In this document: piece by piece, positions 34,681 to 43,934 of the stretch | Layout of the letters: every line of letters starts with the position of its first letter | Position numbering within the stretch: position 1 is the first letter of the stretch | Assembly (NCBI GenBank): GCA_964429575.1 | Contig: CAYSCX010000001.1 | Coordinates: forward strand, 219,484 to 283,483 | From: CAYSCX01 sp964429575 | GTDB taxonomy: Bacteria; Desulfobacterota; Binatia; Binatales; Binataceae | Reading direction: 5' to 3' | Length of the DNA: 64,000 nucleotides | Translations under genes and position numbers: made by a program | Notes under the pieces: generated by a model | Databases searched by the model: none | What the model saw: only the letters and a program-made list of their open reading frames with translations | Told to the model about the DNA's origin: nothing

Positions 34681-36374
34681 ACGCTGTTGCGGAACAGGCC
34701 GAGGTCAGTCACGGCGCCGAGACTCGCCGATGAGACCTGCGCGGCGTATTTCGCGAGAACCCCGCGCGTGTAGCGCGGCTTGGGCGCCTTCCACACGGCG
34801 CGTCGGCGCGCGATTTCGTCGTCAGGAACATTGAGCTGCAGCGCGCGGTGGCGTGCGTCGATGGTGATCGAATCGCCCTCCTTTACCATCGCAATCAGAC
34901 CGCCCACTTGCGCCTCGGGCGCTACGTGTCCGACCACGTGACCGTAGGTACCACCCGAGAAACGCCCGTCGGTGATCAGTCCTACGGAGTCGCCCATGCC
35001 CGCGCCGACTAGCGCGGAGGTTGGCGACAGCATCTCGCGCATTCCGGGGCCGCCCTTGGGTCCTTCGAATCGAATCACGAGAATGTCGCCGGCTTTGATC
35101 TTGCCCGCGAGAATCGCATCGAGGCACGATTCCTCGTTTTCAAACACGCGCGCCGGACCTGTGATGCTCGACTCCTTGATGCCGGTGATCTTGGCCACCG
35201 CCCCTTCGCTTGCGAGGTTGCCCTTCAGAATTGCGAGGTGCCCCTCTGCATACACCGGGTCGTCCCACTGCCGAATGACTTTCTGGTTTGTGGGCGGCGC
35301 GGTGGGAACGTCCTTCAGAATTTCCGCCACGGTCTTGCCCGTAATGGTGATGCAATCGCCATGGATGAGACCGCGGTCGAGCAGCATGCGCATCACCTGC
35401 GGCACTCCGCCTGCGCGGTGAAAATCGACAGTCACATAGGTGCCCGACGGTTTGAGATCGCACAGCACCGGTATGCGGCGGCGGATGGCCTCGAAGTCGT
35501 CGATGGCCAGCGGTACCTCGGTCGCGTGCGCAATCGCGAGCAGGTGCAACACGGCGTTGGTCGAGCCGCCGACGGCCATCACGACGGCGATCGCATTCTC
35601 GAGCGCCTTGCGCGTCATGATCTGCCGCGGCAAAAGCTGATTGTGAATTGCGTCGACCAGCGTGTTGCCGGACTGCGCGGCGCTATCCGCCTTTTCGGAG
35701 TCTTCGGCGGCCATCGTCGACGAGTGCGGAAGACTCATTCCCATCGCTTCAATCGCCGACGACATCGTGTTCGCGGTGTACATGCCGCCGCATGAACCGG
35801 CGCCCGGGCACGCACGCCGTTCGACTTCGATCAGTTCGTGCTCGTCGATCTTGTGCGCGCTGAACTGGCCAACCGCTTCGAATGCGCTGACGATGGTAAG
35901 GTCGCGGTCGCCGTAGCGGCCCGGCTTGATGGTTCCGCCGTACACGAAGATGGCGGGAATGTTCATTCGCGCGATCGCCATCATCGCGCCTGGCATGTTC
36001 TTGTCGCATCCTCCGATCACCAGCGCGCCGTCCACTGACTGGGCGCTGCACGCAGTCTCGATCGAATCCGCGATGACCTCGCGTGAGACGAGCGAGTACT
36101 TCATTCCCTCGGTGCCCATCGAGATGCCGTCGCTGACCGTAATCGTGCCGAACACTTGCGGCATCGCGCCGGCTTTGCGCAGCGCAGACTGTGCGCGCTC
36201 CGCGAGCAGGTTGAGACCGAGATTGCACGGCGTGATCGTGCTGTAGCCGTTTGCGACGCCGACGATCGGCTTGGTGAAGTCGCCGTCGCCAAATCCAACC
36301 GCGCGCAGCATCGAGCGGTTCGGCGAGCGCTGGACACCTTCGGTGATAAGCCTGCTTCTCCGATTTTCTGCCAT
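34677..36374 (-). CDS. ilvD: Dihydroxy-acid dehydratase
   Basis: Fe-S enzyme of branched-chain amino-acid synthesis. ATG 36374 (GGAG 7 nt upstream) gives 565 residues. Cluster and Mg ligands: ITPCNLGLN (Cys50), IGGCDKNMPGAMM (~Cys123) and ACPGAGSCGGMYTANTMSS (~Cys195). The C-terminal LITDGRFSGGTYGHVVGH is typical. The TAG stop lies in the right CTAG of the 107-bp element. Divergent from eno across 141 bp. Confidence 0.97.
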   Translation of the reverse strand: MAENRRSRLITEGVQRSPNRSMLRAVGFGDGDFTKPIVGVANGYSTITPCNLGLNLLAERAQSALRKAGAMPQVFGTITVSDGISMGTEGMKYSLVSREVIADSIETACSAQSVDGALVIGGCDKNMPGAMMAIARMNIPAIFVYGGTIKPGRYGDRDLTIVSAFEAVGQFSAHKIDEHELIEVERRACPGAGSCGGMYTANTMSSAIEAMGMSLPHSSTMAAEDSEKADSAAQSGNTLVDAIHNQLLPRQIMTRKALENAIAVVMAVGGSTNAVLHLLAIAHATEVPLAIDDFEAIRRRIPVLCDLKPSGTYVTVDFHRAGGVPQVMRMLLDRGLIHGDCITITGKTVAEILKDVPTAPPTNQKVIRQWDDPVYAEGHLAILKGNLASEGAVAKITGIKESSITGPARVFENEESCLDAILAGKIKAGDILVIRFEGPKGGPGMREMLSPTSALVGAGMGDSVGLITDGRFSGGTYGHVVGHVAPEAQVGGLIAMVKEGDSITIDARHRALQLNVPDDEIARRRAVWKAPKPRYTRGVLAKYAAQVSSASLGAVTDLGLFRNSV

Positions 36375-36412
36375 GTCACTGCTCCAATGCGGGAGAGACA
36401 TTATGCGACAGA

Positions 36413-36424
36413 AACACCGGTGTT
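36413..36424. promoter_or_regulatory. Palindrome between ilvD and eno
   Basis: AACACCGGTGTT is a perfect 12-bp inverted repeat located 39 bp before the ilvD ATG and 92 bp before eno. Its position suits an operator for ilvD, but no matching regulator or second copy was found. Confidence 0.25.
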
Positions 36425-36515
36425 GTGAACCGGCTTGGAGATCGCGCCGCAAGTAGGTGGGCCCGGACGGGAGACGCTTTGAATGGCAAGGCGGGGCGGT
36501 TAAAGTGATGCGGCG

Positions 36516-37820
36516 ATGGCGCCAGCGATGATTTCAAGCATCAGTGCGCGCGAAATTCTCGATTCGCGCGGCAATCCGACCATCGAAGTTGACGTGCGGC
36601 TTTCTGACGGGGCGGTGGGAACGGCCGCGGCGCCGTCGGGCGCATCGACCGGCGCGCATGAAGCGCACGAGCTGCGCGACGGCGACCCGAAACGCTACGG
36701 CGGCAAGGGCGTGCTCAAGGCGGTCGCGAACGTCGGCGGCGCAATCGCGTCCGCGCTCAAGGGCATGGATCCCGCGGGTCAGCGTGCAATCGACAATCGA
36801 TTGATCGAACTCGACGGCACGCCCAACAAATCGAAACTCGGCGCCAACGCGATCCTCGCGGTGTCGCTCGCGTGCGCGCATGCGGCGGCTGCGTCGCGCG
36901 GACTGCCGTTCTACCGTTATCTCGATGCGGATTCGCATCTGTTGCCCACGCCGATGATGAATATTCTCAATGGCGGACGGCACGCGGACTCCAGCGTCGA
37001 TTTGCAGGAATTCATGGTCGTGCCGCTTGGCGCAGCGACGTTCCGTGAGGCGCTGCGGATGGGCGCGGAGATTTTTCACGCGCTCGCGAAGGTGCTCAAG
37101 CAGCGCGGCTATTCGACCAACGTCGGCGATGAGGGAGGCTTCGCCCCAAATCTCAAAAGTAACGGCGAAGCTATCGAGGTCATCCTCGAAGCCATTACCA
37201 ATGCCGGATACCGGCCGGGCGACGACGCGTGTATAGCGCTCGATCCCGCTGCGAGCGAGCTGTTTGAGAACGGCAAGTACGTGTTTGCCCGCTCCGACAA
37301 GAAATCGCGCGACGCCGAAGAAATGGTGCGCTTCTATGCCGGCTGGATCGCGCGCTATCCGATCGTCTCGCTCGAGGACGGTCTGGCCGAAGACGACTGG
37401 GACGGTTGGGCGCTCCTCACCAAAGAACTCGGCGCCCGCATCCAATTGGTCGGCGACGACATCTTCGTTACCAATCCGGCGCGCATCCGCCGCGGCATCG
37501 AGGCGAAAGTCGCGAACTCGGTTCTCATCAAGGTCAATCAGATCGGAACGCTCAGCGAGACGCTCGACGCGATCGCAACGGCGCGCGCCGCGGGATATAC
37601 GGCGGTAATTTCTCACCGTTCGGGCGAAACCGAGGATACAACGATCGCGGACCTCGCGGTCGCGACCGGCGCCGGCCAAATCAAGACGGGCTCGCTCAGC
37701 CGCAGCGAACGGGTCGCCAAGTACAACCGCCTGCTGCGAATCGAGGAGCAACTCGGCGCCCGCGCGAAGTACGCAGGCCGCAGCGCGTTCTTACAGCTCG
37801 CGGGCGCGGCGAAGAAGTGA
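36516..37820 (+). CDS. eno: Enolase
   Basis: Interconverts 2-phosphoglycerate and phosphoenolpyruvate. 434 residues; motifs AREILDSRGNPTIEVDV, PSGASTGAHEAHELRD, VGDEGGFAPNL (catalytic Glu region), VSLEDGLAEDDW, NSVLIKVNQIGTLSET (catalytic Lys) and SHRSGETEDTTIADLAV. ATG 36516 or 36528 are both possible starts. lptB follows 46 bp downstream. Confidence 0.97.
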   Translation: MAPAMISSISAREILDSRGNPTIEVDVRLSDGAVGTAAAPSGASTGAHEAHELRDGDPKRYGGKGVLKAVANVGGAIASALKGMDPAGQRAIDNRLIELDGTPNKSKLGANAILAVSLACAHAAAASRGLPFYRYLDADSHLLPTPMMNILNGGRHADSSVDLQEFMVVPLGAATFREALRMGAEIFHALAKVLKQRGYSTNVGDEGGFAPNLKSNGEAIEVILEAITNAGYRPGDDACIALDPAASELFENGKYVFARSDKKSRDAEEMVRFYAGWIARYPIVSLEDGLAEDDWDGWALLTKELGARIQLVGDDIFVTNPARIRRGIEAKVANSVLIKVNQIGTLSETLDAIATARAAGYTAVISHRSGETEDTTIADLAVATGAGQIKTGSLSRSERVAKYNRLLRIEEQLGARAKYAGRSAFLQLAGAAKK

Positions 37821-37866
37821 AGCGTCGCCTTCCCTCATCCAGCGCGCCCGGCGTTTGCAACACCTG

Positions 37867-38625
37867 ATGGCCGAAAATTCGAAAGGCGATGGCGTGTCCG
37901 CTCTCACCGCTCATGGGCTCACCAAGCGCTACGGCGGCCGCGCGGTGGTGAATAACGTGGACATCCACGTGCGCCGCGGCGAAGTCGTCGGCTTCCTCGG
38001 TCCCAACGGTGCGGGCAAGACGACCACATTTTACATGTTGGTCGGGCTGCTGCGTCCGGACGCAGGGCGCGTGATGCTGGCGGACGAGGAGATCACGAAC
38101 CTGCCGCTCTACCAACGCGCGCGCCGAGGCATCAGCTATCTGCCGCAGGAGCCGTCGGTATTTCGCAAGCTCACCGTCAAGCAGAATCTGCTCGCAGTGC
38201 TTGAGACGCTTCCGTTGACCGAGGAAGAGCGCGAGGCGCGGCTGCAATCGTTGCTCGATGAACTGGACATCGGGCATCTCGCCAAGTCGAAGGCGGGGGT
38301 TCTTTCGGGCGGCGAACGGCGCCGCGTCGAAATCACTCGCGCGCTGGTCCTCGACCCTCAGTTCCTGTGTCTGGATGAGCCGTTTGCGGGAATCGATCCG
38401 ATAACGGTGGTCGAGATTCAGCGCATCATCACGTATCTGAAGGAGCGTGGCATCGGCGTGCTGATGTCAGATCACAACGTGCACGAAACGCTGTCGATCA
38501 TCGATCGCGCGTACATTATCCACGACGGCAAGATTCTGTTCGAGGGCGGGCCGCGAGAGATCGTCGCGAGCCCGGAGGTGCGCAAGGTATTCCTGGGCCA
38601 GCGCTTCAGTCTGCGCGAGTTGTAG
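37867..38625 (+). CDS. lptB: LPS export ABC transporter ATP-binding protein LptB
   Basis: 252 residues. Energises LPS extraction from the inner membrane with LptFG. Walker A GPNGAGKTTT, PQEPSVFRKLTVKQNLLAVLE (LptB-type Q-loop), signature VLSGGERRRVEITRAL, Walker B FLCLDEPFAGIDP and the switch His in LMSDHNVHETL are all present. Start ATG 37867. The stop codon lies inside a 22-bp perfect palindrome shared with the convergent amidohydrolase stop. The last 45 bp plus the first palindrome arm recur at 40221-40275. Confidence 0.96.
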   Translation: MAENSKGDGVSALTAHGLTKRYGGRAVVNNVDIHVRRGEVVGFLGPNGAGKTTTFYMLVGLLRPDAGRVMLADEEITNLPLYQRARRGISYLPQEPSVFRKLTVKQNLLAVLETLPLTEEEREARLQSLLDELDIGHLAKSKAGVLSGGERRRVEITRALVLDPQFLCLDEPFAGIDPITVVEIQRIITYLKERGIGVLMSDHNVHETLSIIDRAYIIHDGKILFEGGPREIVASPEVRKVFLGQRFSLREL

Positions 38626-38643
38626 CGGCGCCGGCGCCGCTAC
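38622..38643. repeat. 22-bp perfect palindrome spanning two convergent stop codons
   Basis: GTAGCGGCGCC (38622-38632) is followed immediately by its exact complement GGCGCCGCTAC (38633-38643). It contains the lptB TAG (38623-38625) and, on the other strand, the amidohydrolase TAG (38640-38642). It could act as a bidirectional hairpin though it lacks a T-run. Confidence 0.85.
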
Positions 38644-40130
38644 TTCGAGGCGGGCGGCTCAGCGGGTTCGCGCCGCGCCGGCTTGAGCACTGCGGCGGCC
38701 TGAGTCTCCACGACCGTGCCCTTGTAGAAGTCCGGGTTCGCCTCGCCCCAGAACCGCACCGGATTGGCGAACATGAAGTCGCGGAAATCGGCCTCGGTGA
38801 TGAGTTCGTCCTCGACCAGTTCGTACGCTTCGGGCAACACATCGGACATGTTGCGCACGTCGAAGTGTCCGATATCGGATCCGAACAGCGCATTGAGGCG
38901 CGCGTTGAACGGGTTGAGTTGGCGATTGAATGCCAGCGCGTTCATCCGATCGTCGGCCTCGCAGCCAAAATAGAAGTTCGGCACGAACAGATCACGGATG
39001 TCCTCGCCGCGCTCGATCTTGCAGGCCGCGTAGTCGTCCAGCTCGGTAAGCCCGCCGGTCGCGATGCTGCTGTCCGCCCGGGCGGCCGCCGCGATCCGTT
39101 CCGCCGCCTCGACCTCCTTTTCGCCGCCGTATTTGCGCGCGAGATCGCGCAAGAGCGCGCCATCGAGGTTCGCGGGGTTGACCTCTTCGAGCGCCTTGCG
39201 GTTGCGCTTCTGCCAGTGGCCGATGAGATCGGCGTAGAGCATCGCCGCCCATCCCACGCCGCCCTCGAGAAATGCAAACTTGAGCTTGGGAAAGCGGCGC
39301 GTGACACCGCCCAGGAACAGCGCCTTGCAAACCGCCTCGCTGGCGACCGCGAAGTGGCCGATGTGGTTGTAAGTGAAATTGGTGGGCGACACGCGGAAGC
39401 CAAGGCTTCGCGAGCCGCTGTGAAAGGTCGGCGCGAAGCCGAGAGCGAGGCAGCGCTGCCAGACCTGGTCGTAGTCGTTTTCGCTATCGAGGCCGAGCAT
39501 GTCGAACCAGGTGGCCCGGCGGCCGGGTTCGGTCTTCTCCCCGGCCGGCGCGGGTACCGGCCTGCGCACCAGGCTCGCCATCATGACCACCTTGAGGCCG
39601 AGCTGCTTGACGTGCTCCAGCTCTTCGATCGCCTCCTTGGGCGTGTACATCGGGATCACAGCCGCGGGGGTGATACGGTCGGAGAACTCGCGGAAGTGAT
39701 CGGCGATGAACATGTTCACCGCGCGACAGGCCGCGCGACGCAGGTCATCGTCGGGCAGGAACGGCACTCCCAGGCACGCGGTAGGGTAGAGCACGGCGAA
39801 GTCCAGTCCGAACTCGTCGAGGCGCTCGTAGAGCAGGCGCGGGAGCATCGCGGTCGCGCGGTCACGCGTGTTCCTGGTCGGCACTGCCCACCACGCCTGG
39901 ATTCCGATGCGCCGCGTGCGGCGCTCGTTCACTGACATCTGCAAGTTGTAGCGGACGAAGTCGGCGAAGCTGAGGAAGCCCTTGACCGCGCTTTCGCCGC
40001 CGACGCTGCGCAGATAGTCGACGACCATCGGCCCGATCTCGAGCCAGTGGCCGTCGGCATCGATAACCGGATGGCTCAGGCGCTTGCGAATCTGTGAGGC
40101 GCTGTTACCGTTCCTGGCTGACTTCGACAT
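38640..40130 (-). CDS. Amidohydrolase-2 family protein (ACMSD-like TIM barrel)
   Basis: 496 residues. The metallo-dependent hydrolase core starts with HPVIDADGHWLE (usual DxH metal pair) and continues with FAVLYPTACLG, HFREFSDRITPAAVIPMY, FAPTFHSGSRSLGFR and FPKLKFAFLEGGVGWAAML, and a late NMSDVLPEAYELV. Such enzymes decarboxylate or hydrolyse ring-derived acids; substrate unknown. Convergent on lptB, ending in the shared palindrome. Three related proteins occur in the window. Confidence 0.88.
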   Translation of the reverse strand: MSKSARNGNSASQIRKRLSHPVIDADGHWLEIGPMVVDYLRSVGGESAVKGFLSFADFVRYNLQMSVNERRTRRIGIQAWWAVPTRNTRDRATAMLPRLLYERLDEFGLDFAVLYPTACLGVPFLPDDDLRRAACRAVNMFIADHFREFSDRITPAAVIPMYTPKEAIEELEHVKQLGLKVVMMASLVRRPVPAPAGEKTEPGRRATWFDMLGLDSENDYDQVWQRCLALGFAPTFHSGSRSLGFRVSPTNFTYNHIGHFAVASEAVCKALFLGGVTRRFPKLKFAFLEGGVGWAAMLYADLIGHWQKRNRKALEEVNPANLDGALLRDLARKYGGEKEVEAAERIAAAARADSSIATGGLTELDDYAACKIERGEDIRDLFVPNFYFGCEADDRMNALAFNRQLNPFNARLNALFGSDIGHFDVRNMSDVLPEAYELVEDELITEADFRDFMFANPVRFWGEANPDFYKGTVVETQAAAVLKPARREPAEPPASK

Positions 40131-40220
40131 CGGACTTCTCCTGGTGCGCTTCTATCAGCGCGTGCAGCCGCTGGCTGCACCCGCAAGGTCGATCTCTCGC
40201 AAGCTCTCGAACTTGGCGCC

Positions 40221-40275
40221 GTGCGCAAGGTGTTCCTGGGCCAGCGCTTCAGTCTCCGCGAGTTGTAGCGGCGCC
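40221..40275 (+). repeat. Duplicated tail of lptB
   Basis: 53 of 55 bp match 38578-38632, i.e. the last 15 codons of lptB, its stop, and exactly one arm of the palindrome. The stop of the D-aminoacylase-like gene (40249-40251, opposite strand) falls inside the copy, so its last residues (GAATTRGD) are antisense to lptB. Confidence 0.9.
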
Positions 40276-41943
40276 CGAGCGCAGCACGCGGCCCGGCAAT
40301 GCGCCCGAGTGCTTACCGTTTTCATAGAGAAGTTCGCCGTTTACGATCGTGTACTCGATTCCGTGCGCGGGCATCACCAGCCTCCGTCCGCCGCCCGGAA
40401 GATCTGCGCGCATCTCTGCGCGCTTCGCCGATCCGACTGTCTTCGGATCGAAGATCGCCACGTCCGCGGCCTTGCCCGCCGCCAGACGCCCGCGGTCCTT
40501 GATGCTGAAGAAATCCGCCGGCTCCGACGTGATGCGCTTCACGGCGTGCTCCAGCGTGATCGCCTCGCGCTCGCGCACCCATGTGCCAAGGAGATAGGTC
40601 GTGTAACCGGCGTCGCACAGCATGTCCACGTGCGCGCCGCCGTCGGAAAGGCCGACCATCGTGCGCGAGTCCCTTAGAAGCTGCGCGATGCCGTCTTCGT
40701 GATACTGCGCCATCGTGTACTCGATGTTGAGATCGTCCTCGAGCGCGAGATCGAAGAAGGTGTCGAGCGGGTCGGCGCGCCGCTCCTGCGCAACCTCCGC
40801 GACCCTCTTTCTCTCGAACCGCTTCAATGCAGGATTGTGAACCTCCAGAATCTCCACGCGGTGCCACCTGCCCGAGAAAAGTCGCGGCTGCTTCAGCTCC
40901 TCCCGCAAACGTGAACGAAAGCCCGAATCGGCGTAGTGCCGCTTTTGCACCTCTGGGGGCTGATTGAAGACTGGTTTGAACGTCTCCGTATCGGCAAAAG
41001 AGAAGGGATTTCGCAGGTTTAGCTGAACTACGAAGGGCCGGCAGGTGAACTGCGGGATGCCCCCGCGACGGATCAGCGGTTCAAGTCTGTTGAGCGTCTT
41101 ATTCGCAGCGTCCGGCTTGTCCGGCCGGCTCGCGATCGCGAGCCACGTCACCGGGCGGCCGCTCTCGGTCAGCAGGAAGTCGAGCAGTTCGTACTCCTGC
41201 TCGGAAACCGCGCCGATGCGGCGCGTGAGCGCGACTTCGATCGCGCCGCGGCCCAGCTCCTTGAGAACATTCGAACATGCCTTCAGCTCGCCGCGACTGG
41301 CGAGACGGCACGCCAGCGCACGTCCCTTGAACCCGATGTGCTGCGGGAGCGTCGTGGTGGAGAAACCAAACGCGCCGGCGCCGACGGCTTCGCGCAGCAG
41401 CGCCGCAATCTGAACTGCCTCGTCGGGACGCGCCTCGCGCTCCATCGAGTCCTCGCCCATAACGAAGTGGCGCAAGGGTGTTAGTGGCGCGAGGAAGCCA
41501 AGGTTGATTCCACTTCTGCGGCTCGCGGCCGCGTCCATGAACTCCGGAAAGCTCTGCCACTCCCAGCGGATGCCCTTGCTCAGCACGTCGAAGGGAATTG
41601 CCTCGACATTGACCAAGTCCCATGCCGCAATCTCGCGAGCCGCCGGCTTGCAGGGCGCAATTCCGACGCCGCAGTTGCCCATGACCACCGATGTGATGCC
41701 GTGCCACGAAGTGGAAGTCAGCAGGGGATCCCAACAGATCTGGGCGTCGTAGTGTGTGTGGGGATCGATGAAGCCCGGCGCAACGATCAGGCCGGCGGCG
41801 TCGATCACCCGCTTGGCAGCGGCGCCATTAAGTTTGCCGACTTCGGCGATGCGATCACCGGCGATGGCGACGTCCGCATTGACGCGCGGCGCCCCGGTGC
41901 CATCGACCACAGTGCCGTTTCGAATCAGCAGATCGTACGCCAT
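40249..41943 (-). CDS. N-acyl-D-amino-acid deacylase/D-aminoacylase-like amidohydrolase
   Basis: 564 residues. ATG 41943 has GGAGA 8 nt upstream. The N-terminal beta-sandwich strand is MAYDLLIRNGTVVDGTGAP and the metal-binding HxH is in GFIDPHTHYDAQICWDP. Also seen are TSVVMGNCGVGIAPC, the second His region STTTLPQHIG, and a C-terminal MVGLSDGGAHVDM and PADFFSIKDRGRLAAGKAADV. This is the layout of D-aminoacylase-type urease-superfamily enzymes. The last residues derive from the antisense of the duplicated lptB tail. 25 bp after the next amidohydrolase gene. Confidence 0.9.
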   Translation of the reverse strand: MAYDLLIRNGTVVDGTGAPRVNADVAIAGDRIAEVGKLNGAAAKRVIDAAGLIVAPGFIDPHTHYDAQICWDPLLTSTSWHGITSVVMGNCGVGIAPCKPAAREIAAWDLVNVEAIPFDVLSKGIRWEWQSFPEFMDAAASRRSGINLGFLAPLTPLRHFVMGEDSMEREARPDEAVQIAALLREAVGAGAFGFSTTTLPQHIGFKGRALACRLASRGELKACSNVLKELGRGAIEVALTRRIGAVSEQEYELLDFLLTESGRPVTWLAIASRPDKPDAANKTLNRLEPLIRRGGIPQFTCRPFVVQLNLRNPFSFADTETFKPVFNQPPEVQKRHYADSGFRSRLREELKQPRLFSGRWHRVEILEVHNPALKRFERKRVAEVAQERRADPLDTFFDLALEDDLNIEYTMAQYHEDGIAQLLRDSRTMVGLSDGGAHVDMLCDAGYTTYLLGTWVREREAITLEHAVKRITSEPADFFSIKDRGRLAAGKAADVAIFDPKTVGSAKRAEMRADLPGGGRRLVMPAHGIEYTIVNGELLYENGKHSGALPGRVLRSGAATTRGD

Positions 41944-41968
41944 CAGCTTTTCTCCGTGTGCGGCGGCT

Positions 41969-43117
41969 TCACTGGAGTTCCATGCGGTACAACTTTCGCG
42001 CGTTCTCGCAGACGATATTGCGCTTGACCTCGTCGGGCACACCGGCGAAGTCCTTTTCGATTACCTCGAGCGAGTGCGGCCAGGTTGAGTCGGCGTGCGG
42101 AAAATCCGATGCCCACATGTAGTTGTCCGCGCCGAAATACCGGTAGGTCATGGGCCCGACGAGGTCGTCTTGGAACGTGACCCACAGGTTGCGCCGGACA
42201 TATTCGCTCGGTGGCATCACGAGCGGCGCCTTCTCCGACATCTTTCCGAACTTTTCGAACATATGGTCGAGGCGGTACATGAAGTGCGCCACCCATCCGC
42301 TGTCGTTCTCGGCAGACACGATCTTGAGACGCGGGAAACGCTCGAACACGCCGCCGAATATCATGCTGGATAGCGTACGCTGCACTTCATGCACGGGCGC
42401 CATCGCCCCCATCAGGAAGCGCAGTGAGCCCAGGGTTCCTCCATCGCCGGTGTCTTCACGCCGCTCGCGTTTCTGTCCCTGGTCCTTGGCGGTGATTACA
42501 TGCAACGAAAGCGGCATGTCGTGCTCTGACGCCGCCTGCCAGAACGGATCGTAGAGCGGAAGATGATAGGGGCGATCGCGGGGCGGAGCGCCCCAAATCA
42601 TCGCGCCGCGAAGCCCCAGCTTCGCGCTGCGCTCGAGTTCCGCCACGCCGGCCCCGACGTCCTCGAGCGAGACAAGACCGATCGGACACAACCGCTTGCG
42701 ATCATAGGCGCCGAACTCGGCGACCCAGTCGTTGTAAACGCGAAAACACTCGCGTTGCAGCTCGACATCATCGAGCGAAAAAAGCGGCATGCCCAGCGTC
42801 GTGTAGATGACCTCGGCAACGACTCCGTCGATGTCCTGGTCCTTGATTCGCTCGGCAGGATCCCATCCGCTCGGCCGCGCGGCTTCGTAACCTTTGGTCA
42901 TGTGCTCGCGGAGTTCTTTGCCGCTTCTGCCGCTGGCAAAACCGCCGGCGACCGGAAACGGGCGTATGCCGGGCGCGCTGAACGACCATCCGGGGCGATT
43001 CTCGTTCTTCACGACCTGCGGCGCGCGGTCGCGGAAGCGCTGATCGACCCGTTCGGTCCAGAAATCGGCAGGTTCCATCACATGGGAATCCGCGGAGATA
43101 ACCTTAAGCGAAGCCAT
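41969..43117 (-). CDS. Amidohydrolase-2 family protein
   Basis: 382 residues from ATG 43117 (GGGAGG about 10 nt upstream). Opens with KVISADSHVMEPADFW, the DxH metal motif of this group. Later: LCPIGLVSLEDVGAGVAELE, MPLSLHVITAKDQG, FPRLKIVSAENDSGWVAHF and WASDFPHADSTWPHS, where the last Asp is the expected metal ligand. Same family as 48561-49676. Probably co-transcribed with the D-aminoacylase-like gene. Substrate unknown. Confidence 0.9.
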   Translation of the reverse strand: MASLKVISADSHVMEPADFWTERVDQRFRDRAPQVVKNENRPGWSFSAPGIRPFPVAGGFASGRSGKELREHMTKGYEAARPSGWDPAERIKDQDIDGVVAEVIYTTLGMPLFSLDDVELQRECFRVYNDWVAEFGAYDRKRLCPIGLVSLEDVGAGVAELERSAKLGLRGAMIWGAPPRDRPYHLPLYDPFWQAASEHDMPLSLHVITAKDQGQKRERREDTGDGGTLGSLRFLMGAMAPVHEVQRTLSSMIFGGVFERFPRLKIVSAENDSGWVAHFMYRLDHMFEKFGKMSEKAPLVMPPSEYVRRNLWVTFQDDLVGPMTYRYFGADNYMWASDFPHADSTWPHSLEVIEKDFAGVPDEVKRNIVCENARKLYRMELQ

Positions 43118-43304
43118 TGAGGTCGCCTCCCTCAATTCGATGAGATCGATTTCGTATTGCAGGTCAGGCCGATAATCGCAAGCTCAGCGGGGTTGCGAGG
43201 TCCTCTTCGATCGCCGTCCTAGCTGGCGAGGCGATTGACCGGGGCACTTGCGAGTCGAGCGCGTCGGCTTCGATCGGCCTTGACCGCGTACCGGCGGTCG
43301 GTTA

Positions 43305-43315
43305 TAGACAGTCTA
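43305..43315. promoter_or_regulatory. Upstream operator for the Rrf2 regulator
   Basis: TAGACAGTCTA is a perfect 11-bp palindrome, 16 bp before the start codon, with the same TAGAC half site as the downstream operator. Confidence 0.6.
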
Positions 43316-43324
43316 CTAAATTGA

Positions 43325-43340
43325 TAGACAATGTTGTCTA
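43325..43340. promoter_or_regulatory. Operator overlapping the start codon of the Rrf2 regulator
   Basis: TAGACAATGTTGTCTA is a palindrome with 7-bp arms around a TG centre; the ATG start (43331) is inside it. With the palindrome at 43305-43315 it forms a double site about two helical turns apart, suited to autoregulation. Confidence 0.65.
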
Positions 43341-43789
43341 AAAAATCGAAGTATGCGCTGAAGGCGCTGATGGTCTTGGCGAAGGAGCATGGCCAAGGAC
43401 CGGTGCAGATTGCCGATATTTCGGGACGCGAACACATCCCGCAGAAGTTCCTGGAGTTGATTCTGCTCGAACTTAAGAATCAGGGCTTCTTGCAGAGCCG
43501 AAAAGGGAAGAGTGGCGGCTACTCGCTGCGCAAACCACCAACTGCGATAAGCATGGGCGCGGTCATCCGAGTGCTTGAGGGGCCGCTTGCACCGCTACCG
43601 TGTGTGAGCCGCACGGCGTACCTGCGATGTCAGGAATGCCGCGACGAGCGCACCTGTGGTTTGAGACTGGTGATGAAGGATGTGCGCGACGCGACCGCCA
43701 AAATTCTCGATTCAACCACGCTCGCCGACATGCTCAAGAGAGTCGAACTTGCGGTCGAAGGCAAAGAGGCATTCAGTTACTCGATCTGA
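43331..43789 (+). CDS. Rrf2 family transcriptional regulator with four cysteines
   Basis: 152 residues. Winged helix: SKYALKALMVLAKEHG, IADISGREHIPQKFLELILL, NQGFLQSRKGKSGGYSL. The C-terminal half has Cys91, Cys100, Cys103 and Cys109 (LPCVSRTAYLRCQECRDERT), a spacing that could bind an Fe-S cluster as in IscR/NsrR; CymR-type members usually lack these. The sulfate transporter genes start 145 bp downstream on the same strand, so a sulfur-assimilation role is likely. Strong palindromes cover its start. Confidence 0.92.
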   Translation: MLSKKSKYALKALMVLAKEHGQGPVQIADISGREHIPQKFLELILLELKNQGFLQSRKGKSGGYSLRKPPTAISMGAVIRVLEGPLAPLPCVSRTAYLRCQECRDERTCGLRLVMKDVRDATAKILDSTTLADMLKRVELAVEGKEAFSYSI

Positions 43790-43934
43790 AATCGCTTACT
43801 CCGGCTTCCAGTAAGTCGATGGAGTTAATGTGATTCATTTGGCAGACAGCAAGGGCAAGCTCAACGCCCGCGCGGCGCTTGCTCGAGCGAGCGCTCCAAG
43901 ATGCTGAGGCTGCGCCTGCGCGCGCGATACTCGA

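Noticed and set aside
36534..37751. 405-codon minus-strand frame
   Set aside because: Exact shadow of eno, no family motifs.
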